From Paenibacillus amylolyticus (GTDB lineage: Bacteria; Bacillota; Bacilli; Paenibacillales; Paenibacillaceae), in NCBI RefSeq assembly GCF_029689945.1, contig NZ_CP121451.1, forward strand, positions 1,116,001 to 1,180,000: a DNA stretch of 64,000 nt, read 5' to 3'. Positions 57,686-64,000 of this stretch are shown here, piece by piece. Under the pieces are notes generated by a model. That model worked only from the letters and a program-made list of their open reading frames with translations, ran no database searches and had not been told where the DNA came from. Position 1 is the first letter of the stretch. Each line of letters starts with the position of its first letter. The position numbers and the translations under genes were made by a program.

Positions 57686-59191
57686 ATGAGCCAGGGACAA
57701 ACGAGTACAGATGTTATCTTGATTGGTGCCGGAATTATGAGTGCAACTTTGGGAACTTTGCTAAAAGAATTGGCACCAGACTGGAATATTAAGGTTTTCG
57801 AAAAGCTAGCCACTGCAGGAGAGGAAAGCTCCAACGAATGGAATAATGCCGGAACCGGGCATGCTGCATTGTGCGAACTTAACTATACCGTTGAACGACC
57901 AGACGGAACCGTAGATATTAGCAAAGCGATTAAAGTGAATGAACAATTTCAGATCTCAAAGCAATTTTGGTCCTATCTCGTCAATAGCCGTCTGATTCGT
58001 AATCCGCGGGATTTCATTATGCCGATTCCTCATTTGAGTTATGTTCACGGAGAGAGCAATGTCCAGTTTTTGAAAAGACGTTATGACTCCTTATCGAATC
58101 ACCCGCTGTTTGCAGGCATGGAATTCTCGGAGGACAAGAAAGAGCTGGCGAAATGGATGCCGCTGATGATGAAAGATCGTACAAGTAATGAACCTGTTGC
58201 GGCGACCAAAATTGACTCCGGTACGGACGTTAACTTTGGTGCTTTAACGCGTATGTTGATTGGACATTTGAAAGAACAGAACGTGGCAATCCACTACCAG
58301 CATAGTGTGAAGAATATGAAACGTACCAGCGATGGACAATGGGAATTATCCGTGAAAAATCTGAAGAGTGGTGCAGTCGAACGCCATAAGGCAAAATTCG
58401 TCTTTATCGGCGCGGGCGGCGGAAGTCTGCATTTGCTCCAGAAGACGGGCATTCCGGAAGGTAAACATATCGGCGGATTCCCGGTCAGTGGCATCTTTAT
58501 GGTGTGCAAAAATCCAAAAGTCGTTGAACAGCATCACGCCAAAGTCTATGGCAAGGCTTCGGTAGGGGCTCCGCCCATGTCCGTTCCGCATCTGGACACC
58601 CGTTTTATCGACAATAAGAAGTCGCTGCTATTCGGGCCGTTTGCCGGATTCTCGCCGAAGTTCCTGAAGACGGGTTCCAATGCCGACTTAATTACGTCTG
58701 TTAAGATGCATAATCTGCTTACAATGCTCGCAGCAGGTGTCAAAGAAATCTCTTTGACCAAGTACCTGATCCAACAACTGATGTTATCCAAAGAACAACG
58801 TATGGCAGAATTGCGTGACTTTGTTCCGGGTGCGAAGAGCGAGGATTGGGATATGGTTCTGGCAGGGCAGCGTGTGCAGGTCATCAAGGATACCGTCCAA
58901 GGTGGCAAGGGTACGCTCCAATTCGGTACGGAAGTAGTTACATCTGCAGATGGAACAATCGCGGCTTTGCTGGGTGCATCACCGGGTGCATCCACCGCGG
59001 TTCAGGTCATGCTTGAGATCCTCCAGCGTTGCTTCCCGCAGCATATGGAGGCATGGGAGCCGAAGATCAAGGAAATGATACCATCCTATGGCATATCCCT
59101 TGTGGAGAACCTGGATCTTCTCAAAGAGGTTCATTCTTCAACAGCCAAAGCGCTGGGGTTATCGGATGAAAAACATGTCCTTCACGTATAG
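57686..59191 (+). CDS. mqo: malate:quinone oxidoreductase (Mqo/Lqo family)
   Basis: FAD-dependent peripheral membrane enzyme that oxidises L-malate (or L-lactate in some relatives) and reduces menaquinone, 501 aa. [20 protein letters not shown] is the FAD-binding motif. [21 protein letters not shown] and [12 protein letters not shown] are family signatures, and [19 protein letters not shown] closes the FAD site. AAGGACGG precedes the ATG. Stands alone; terminator at 59226. Confidence 0.92.
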   Translation: MSQGQTSTDVILIGAGIMSATLGTLLKELAPDWNIKVFEKLATAGEESSNEWNNAGTGHAALCELNYTVERPDGTVDISKAIKVNEQFQISKQFWSYLVNSRLIRNPRDFIMPIPHLSYVHGESNVQFLKRRYDSLSNHPLFAGMEFSEDKKELAKWMPLMMKDRTSNEPVAATKIDSGTDVNFGALTRMLIGHLKEQNVAIHYQHSVKNMKRTSDGQWELSVKNLKSGAVERHKAKFVFIGAGGGSLHLLQKTGIPEGKHIGGFPVSGIFMVCKNPKVVEQHHAKVYGKASVGAPPMSVPHLDTRFIDNKKSLLFGPFAGFSPKFLKTGSNADLITSVKMHNLLTMLAAGVKEISLTKYLIQQLMLSKEQRMAELRDFVPGAKSEDWDMVLAGQRVQVIKDTVQGGKGTLQFGTEVVTSADGTIAALLGASPGASTAVQVMLEILQRCFPQHMEAWEPKIKEMIPSYGISLVENLDLLKEVHSSTAKALGLSDEKHVLHV

Positions 59192-59225
59192 CGATTAATC
59201 TAATCGTGTTAGATCATGATCAACT

Positions 59226-59277
59226 AAAAGAAGAGCTAAGCCGGATGAAGCCCGTGCTTAGCTCTTCTTTCGTTTTA
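59226..59277. terminator. bidirectional terminator
   Basis: AAGAAGAGCTAAGC/GCTTAGCTCTTCTT, a 14-bp perfect stem followed by T-rich sequence, between convergent genes. Confidence 0.85.
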
Positions 59278-59306
59278 TTTGATATTTTATAGAACGATCT
59301 TATCAC

Positions 59307-62300
59307 TCAGACTCCTGTGCTGCGGTCCATAGGGATGACAAAGGATACCTTCGTACCTTGGCCCGGTGAACTGACGATGCTTAAGCCCTGTCCGTACATT
59401 TGAGTCAACCGGCGATGCGTATTGATTAATCCGATCCCTCCGATTCCCCAGATCCTTTTTGAGGCCACGCCAGTGCGCGTTCAATCTGCTCAGGCTGCAT
59501 CCCCACACCATCATCCTCAATCTCAATCAGGGTGGACGCTGTTTGGTTGATGATCCGGATATGCACGGTTCCACCCTCCACTTTGCTTAGAACGCCATGT
59601 CGCACTGCATTTTCAATGAGCGGTTGAATGGTGAGTGGCGGCAGCGAAAGATCAAGATCATCTGGAATATCCCAGATGACATTCAGCCGATCCATGAAAC
59701 GTTCTTTCTCAATGTAGAGATAGGCACGGGAGAGATCCAACTCATGCGTGACCTCAACCATTTTCTCCGAATTGACAAAATGAAAGCTGGTCTGAAGATA
59801 TTCGATAAACGTATCACCCAGTCTCTGCATTCGCTCCGTGTCTATCTCACTAAGCACCATAATGGAATTGAGCGTATTAAAAAGAAAATGGGGCTGAATC
59901 TGTGCCTGTAAGTAGGCAGCTTCCATACGCAGTCGCTCATCGATGGATTGTTTCAGCACGATTAGTGATCCGATGCGATGCCTTAACTCCACGGCATCAA
60001 CGGGTTTGGTAACATAGTCCGTTGCACCGGCCATGAATCCGGCGTAAACATCCGCTGGTTCGTTACGAGCCGTCAACAACAGGATGGGAAGCTCTGATAC
60101 CGAATAACGCTTGCGTACGTTCTCTGTCAGTTCATAACCGGACATATGGGGCATCATGACATCGGCAATCAGTAAGTCCCAAGGCTCCTGATCCAGCAAT
60201 TGAAGTGCTTCAAGCGCCGAGGCCGCAGGTTGAATATGATACGGTTCACTCGCAAGCATGGAGATCAGTACTCGCAGATTGACAGGATCATCATCGACAG
60301 CAAGAATACGGGCGGCAGTCTTGTCCTGAGATAGGGTCTGCTGCTGTGGCTCTGCAATCGCAATCTCATCGAAGCTGTGAGCGGCCCATCCTTGCTCAGT
60401 CTGATCCGATAGCGATGTGGTATCTTCCCGCGGAAGCGAAATCTGGAAGATCGATCCTTGCCCAGGTACAGATTGCACGGTGAGCTGGCCCCCATGGAGT
60501 TCAATGAGCTGTCTGCTGATATTGAGACCGAGGCCGATTCCTCCGCTTAAGCGAGCCTCTGGCGTTCCCTGTTCATACGCCTCGAATATTCGCTGTTGTA
60601 TCTCCTCACTTATGCCAACACCTGTATCTGAGACTTCAATTAAGACGCTATCTCCATGTTCATGAACAGAGACGGTAATCGAACCCTCAACGGTGAATTT
60701 AAGCGCATTATGCAACAGGTTGTAGAGAACCTGAACAAGTCTTCTCTCATCGGCCTGAATAAGCGGTAATGCATCCGGGATATTCACCTGCATCTGGATC
60801 GGCTTACCCTCTGCCATGAATCGGAACATACCCATTACACCTGGAATGACAGATGCAAGAGATAATGGTTTCTTCTGAAGCTTGATGCGTTTTTCCTTAA
60901 GGCGAATCACGTCAAGGAGATCATCAACGAGTTGGGACATGCGTCGGCCGATGGTAACTAACAGTTTCATGTCTTCTGCCTGCTGCTGACCACCTGATGT
61001 ACGTCGTTCACGAACCGCGAGGCTCTCGGCAATATTGATGATGCCATGCAGCGGTGTGCGAAGCTCATGGGCTGTATTCACCAGAAACTGATCCTTCTGG
61101 CGATCCTCCTCTTTGAGCTGCTCGTACAACTTCTCAATCTCACTTGAATTACGGAAGTATTTCCTGAACCAGTACGCGGCAAAGCCGAATATGGCCGCAA
61201 TAACATCTATCGGATAATACACATTGGTAATTTCACTATGTGAGTTCACAATTCCCCATAGTACGCTGGATAAGCTGCTGGTTGCCGCAAATAATAAAAA
61301 GCTGGCGTCCCTTTGCTTCTCGGCAGCCATCCGGAGGAACAGGTACACAGACCAGCCGATGGCAAATAGGTATAGGAAATTAGAAAATCCTGTCTCAAGC
61401 ACATGGTAGACAAGGGTCACCGGTGCAATCAATAGAAATACAAGGTAGATACCAAGCACGCTGGCATAGGCTCGGAATAATCTACGTCCTTGTAGGCTAT
61501 GGGAGAAGCTTCTAGCCATCTGTAAAAGAAAGAATGCGAATAATGGATAGGACAACGCTTTAGCCTTAACGATCCAAGTGAAGTTGAGTGGAATCCAGTT
61601 CAATAAAAGGTTGTCGTGGTCGGAGGCGACTGTTAAGGCAGCTGCCAGCGTTAACATCGAGAATGTCAGCAGAGCTCGTTCCTTCCGGATAAACAGAAAC
61701 ATGACAAAGGCATACAGGCTGTGCAGCAGCAGAATGGCGAACGTAATTTTTTGCAAATCGATGGATAATCCACGTTCACTTCCAATAGCTTCTGGAGAAC
61801 CAAAATAGAGCGCGCGCGTGATCCCGCCACTGTAAGGATCGTCATAATTGGCTGTCTGCACTAAAAGGTCCAGTTCGGTGGAACCATCAAGCGCATAGGA
61901 AGTCGTAAATGCAGTCCTTTCTGGTCGATAGGCTTCGGCATGGGTGGCAGGTTGGCCGAATTCGGCAACAATGGTTCCGTTCATCTCAATGATCGATGAT
62001 GTCTGGATTTTCTGAGCCCAGAGAGACCTCTTTCACAGTTGGGTCTAAAAGGATGCGAAGACGGTACGTTCCATATCCGAATGATGATGAGGGTTGGGGT
62101 AACGCTGCTCTCCAGTCACCGGGAACTTGAATGCGTGTGGATGGGGTGTCCACTGTTTTAACGTCATAATTAGAGATTAATGCATGAGGGTAAAATTCCC
62201 ATTCTCCATCCAGGGATATGGGTGAAGCGTTGGCGAGGTCCCAACCTCGAAGGTCCAGCACGCCTTTAGCGGGTTCAGGATGATTGGGTATAGCGAAAGA

Positions 62301-62396
62301 CTCAGACCATATCCAACGAAAACCAAGTAAAATAGTCAGAAATAGAATCGACAACAATACATATCGGGGTATTTTTTTATAGGTTAATGGTTTCAT
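59307..62396 (-). CDS. very large hybrid histidine kinase: 7TM-HisKA-REC-LytS-type kinase (two frameshifts)
   Basis: About 1030 aa. N-terminal signal-anchor and an extracytoplasmic beta-domain (DLRGWDLANASPISLDGEWEF style, 7TMR-DISM), seven helices, then HisKA with VNTAHELRTPLHGIIN. HATPase GIGLGLNISRQLIELHGG follows, then a receiver (AVDDDPVNLRVL; DVMMPHMSGYE). A second kinase core of LytS type (QAQIQPHFLFNTLNSIM) comes last. Indels: ~62018-62026 (between KEVSL and WAQKIQT) and the C4 run at 59446-59449. Restoring the latter gives GIGLINTHRR… ending RSTGV at 59307. It is divergent from its probable response regulator at 62572. Confidence 0.87.
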
Positions 62397-62571
62397 GGCA
62401 GACTTTAGTTTTCGACAGTTTAATCCAAATTCCTGCAAGCTGTATGGTAATGAAGAACATTTTTCGATACGGGAACATGGATTCTTTGTTCAAATGATAG
62501 CGGTACCACATCAGGATTTATGGTAAAATTATAGATTAAAGGATGATCAGTGAGCCAGAGGAGTTGTGCAT

Positions 62572-63708
62572 ATGAGAGTGATTTTGGTTGATGATGAATA
62601 TCTCGCTCTGAGCAGGTTGAACAAACTGTTGGAAGAGAGAGAGGATTGTGAAGTTATCGGCTCTTTTCTGACGGCACAAGAAGCCATCGATCAGATCGAA
62701 CTTCATCTGCCGGAAATCGTCTTCATGGACGTACAGATGCCGGGGATGAACGGGATCGAGGCGACCGAACGGATTCATGAGGTTTCCCCTGGAACAGAGG
62801 TTATTTTTACAACAGCCTATAACGAACATGCATTGACGGCCTATGGGCTCGAAGTGCTGGATTATATTATGAAGCCTGTAACGCGTGACCGTCTGGAAAA
62901 AACGATGAAGATGTATCAACGCCGAACGGTGCCAGCAAATCTGAATATAACAGAAGGGCCATCTATGGTCATTCGCTGTCTGGGAATGCTTCAAGTCCAA
63001 CTGCACCCGAATGAGCCGCCAAAACATATGAAGTTCAGAACAACCAAAATTAGAGAGTTATTCGCCTATCTGCTCCACCATCGGAACAAACCGATTAAGC
63101 GGGACACGCTACTTGAACTGTTGTGGCCAGAGTTGGATGAGCGGAGAGGCATATCCAATCTGCATAGTGGCATCCATCGCTTACGCAGCATGATGAATGA
63201 ATTCATGGGCGAAGACAAGATGTTCATTCGCTATCAGCAGTTTGGTTATCTATTGGAAACGGGAGAATTCAGGATTGACGCGGAAGAATGGGAGAGTCGT
63301 CTTAACCGATTGTCTCTACTATCTTCGTCTACAATAGCTGAACATCGGCAGAATTCAGATCAATATGAAGGTAAATATTATGGCGAGGATGATTACGCAT
63401 GGGCCGAGCTGGAGCGTCAGCGCTTGCATGCACTTTGGCGTAACCACGCCATGCAGCTTGCAGAGTACTATATTGAACTGGGACAACACACGGAAGCACT
63501 CACATTATATCATCGGGTTCAGCAATTCGAGCCATCATTGGAGCAAGTTGGACTGGCGTTAATGAAAACCTATGATCGATTAGGCAATAAAGATCCTGTA
63601 ATCGCTCAATATAATCAGTTAGTTACTGCGTTAGAGCAAGAAGCGGGCATACGTCCTGGTTTGGAAGTGGAGTTGTGGTACCAGCAATGGAAACAATCCA
63701 ATATGTAA
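62572..63708 (+). CDS. response regulator with OmpR-like and BTAD domains
   Basis: 378 aa. Receiver domain ~1-120 with acidic pocket ILVDDEY and phosphorylated Asp in IVFMDVQMPGMNG. Winged helix ~135-230 (TTKIRELFAYLLHHRNKPI). C-terminal bacterial transcriptional activation domain with TPR-like helices (~240-378), as in SARP-type activators. Divergent from the hybrid kinase. AGAGGAG supports ATG 62572 over the GTG at 62566. Confidence 0.9.
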   Translation: MRVILVDDEYLALSRLNKLLEEREDCEVIGSFLTAQEAIDQIELHLPEIVFMDVQMPGMNGIEATERIHEVSPGTEVIFTTAYNEHALTAYGLEVLDYIMKPVTRDRLEKTMKMYQRRTVPANLNITEGPSMVIRCLGMLQVQLHPNEPPKHMKFRTTKIRELFAYLLHHRNKPIKRDTLLELLWPELDERRGISNLHSGIHRLRSMMNEFMGEDKMFIRYQQFGYLLETGEFRIDAEEWESRLNRLSLLSSSTIAEHRQNSDQYEGKYYGEDDYAWAELERQRLHALWRNHAMQLAEYYIELGQHTEALTLYHRVQQFEPSLEQVGLALMKTYDRLGNKDPVIAQYNQLVTALEQEAGIRPGLEVELWYQQWKQSNM

Positions 63709-63712
63709 TTGA

Positions 63713-63749
63713 AACAGCCTTGCAGCTTCATGTGCAAGGCTGTTTTTTT
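63713..63749 (+). terminator. terminator of the response regulator gene
   Basis: AACAGCCTTGCA/TGCAAGGCTGTT perfect stem with an 7-base loop followed by seven T. Confidence 0.9.
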
Positions 63750-63920
63750 GGTTGTATGTGCTCGTGAAAGGTTTGGTAAGAGTTTGGTAAGAGGCTTTGT
63801 GTAGAATAAAAACAATATGTGTCAGATAGCCACTGGGCTTAGATGAAGCAGGGTTTATGCGTTAATGATTGTCCCAGTCAATGACCGAAACATTCGAATC
63901 ACATAGGAGGTTGAATTAAT

Positions 63921-64000
63921 TTGAAAGTATTTAAGGCGATGAAAATATCGTTTTTGGCTTTTGTGGTCTTATTGTCATCCATTTCATCGTTGTTTGCTCC
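63921..64000 (+). CDS. 5' end of a secreted protein (partial)
   Basis: TTG start at 63921 after ATAGGAGG. The translation MKVFKAMKISFLAFVVLL then SSISSLFA is a typical signal peptide, and the window ends at the likely cleavage region. Its promoter lies after the terminator at 63713 and it may be a target of the adjacent two-component system. Confidence 0.7.
   Translation, partial: MKVFKAMKISFLAFVVLLSSISSLFA

Overview
The window looks like chromosome from a Paenibacillus-type Firmicute. This is inferred from Bacillus-like Shine-Dalgarno sites, sigma-A promoters, Fur/Zur/CcpA/AraR-type operators, S-layer-homology domains, a YheC/YheD-family spore protein, and several intergenic repeat elements. 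No rRNA, tRNA, CRISPR array or complete transposon was seen. A striking property of the sequence is that about 15 to 16 genes are each interrupted by one or two single-base frameshifts. Most sit in short homopolymers, and clean homologous sequence resumes in the next frame. I read these mainly as sequence errors and annotate the reconstructed genes.

Layout. 1-2.6 kb: tail of an unknown gene, a DUF3862-like lipoprotein, a tiny CxxH/CxxC protein and rlmH. 3.0-9.6 kb: a GH120 beta-xylosidase (minus), a MetE-like/aldehyde dehydrogenase pair, a HEAT-repeat protein and a YndJ-like membrane protein. 9.7-13.5 kb: iron module with an AraC-siderophore-binding fusion regulator, a Fur-boxed binding lipoprotein and a ferredoxin-NADP reductase. 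13.8-21.3 kb: S-layer-anchored 5'-nucleotidase, a PadR regulator divergent from an OFA-type MFS transporter, ribosomal protein L25/Ctc and small unknown genes. 21.5-26.8 kb: three-gene membrane glycosyltransferase cluster (GT2-GtrA, cellulose-synthase-like with a PilZ domain, GT-C-like). 27-33.3 kb: a histidine kinase, a second Fur-controlled siderophore ABC operon (minus) and a leucine-rich-repeat protein. 33.5-39.4 kb: arabinose regulon, with araR divergent from FGGY kinase-araD-araA. 39.6-42.5 kb: an AAC(3)-like acetyltransferase and a diguanylate cyclase.

42.6-51.9 kb is an AT-rich accessory region. It holds an AAA-ATPase plus subtilisin-like protease pair resembling the IetAS defence/toxin-antitoxin system, with an XRE regulator. 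Next to it is a WXG-type polymorphic toxin followed by a row of immunity-like genes, including a pair of paralogues and a SUKH-type protein. 52-57.3 kb is a five-gene nickel/peptide-type ABC importer whose promoter carries Zur-like boxes. One of its ATPases has an odd His/Asp-rich N-terminal extension. 57.7-64 kb: malate:quinone oxidoreductase, a very large hybrid histidine kinase divergent from a BTAD-containing response regulator, and the start of a secreted protein.

The genes suggest three coordinated themes. One is metal acquisition: two Fur-boxed iron loci and one Zur-boxed importer. Another is pentose use: GH120 xylosidase with an internal cre site, and the AraR regulon. The third is c-di-GMP-linked surface polysaccharide: a cyclase with GGEEF and an inhibitory site, and a synthase with both PilZ motifs.
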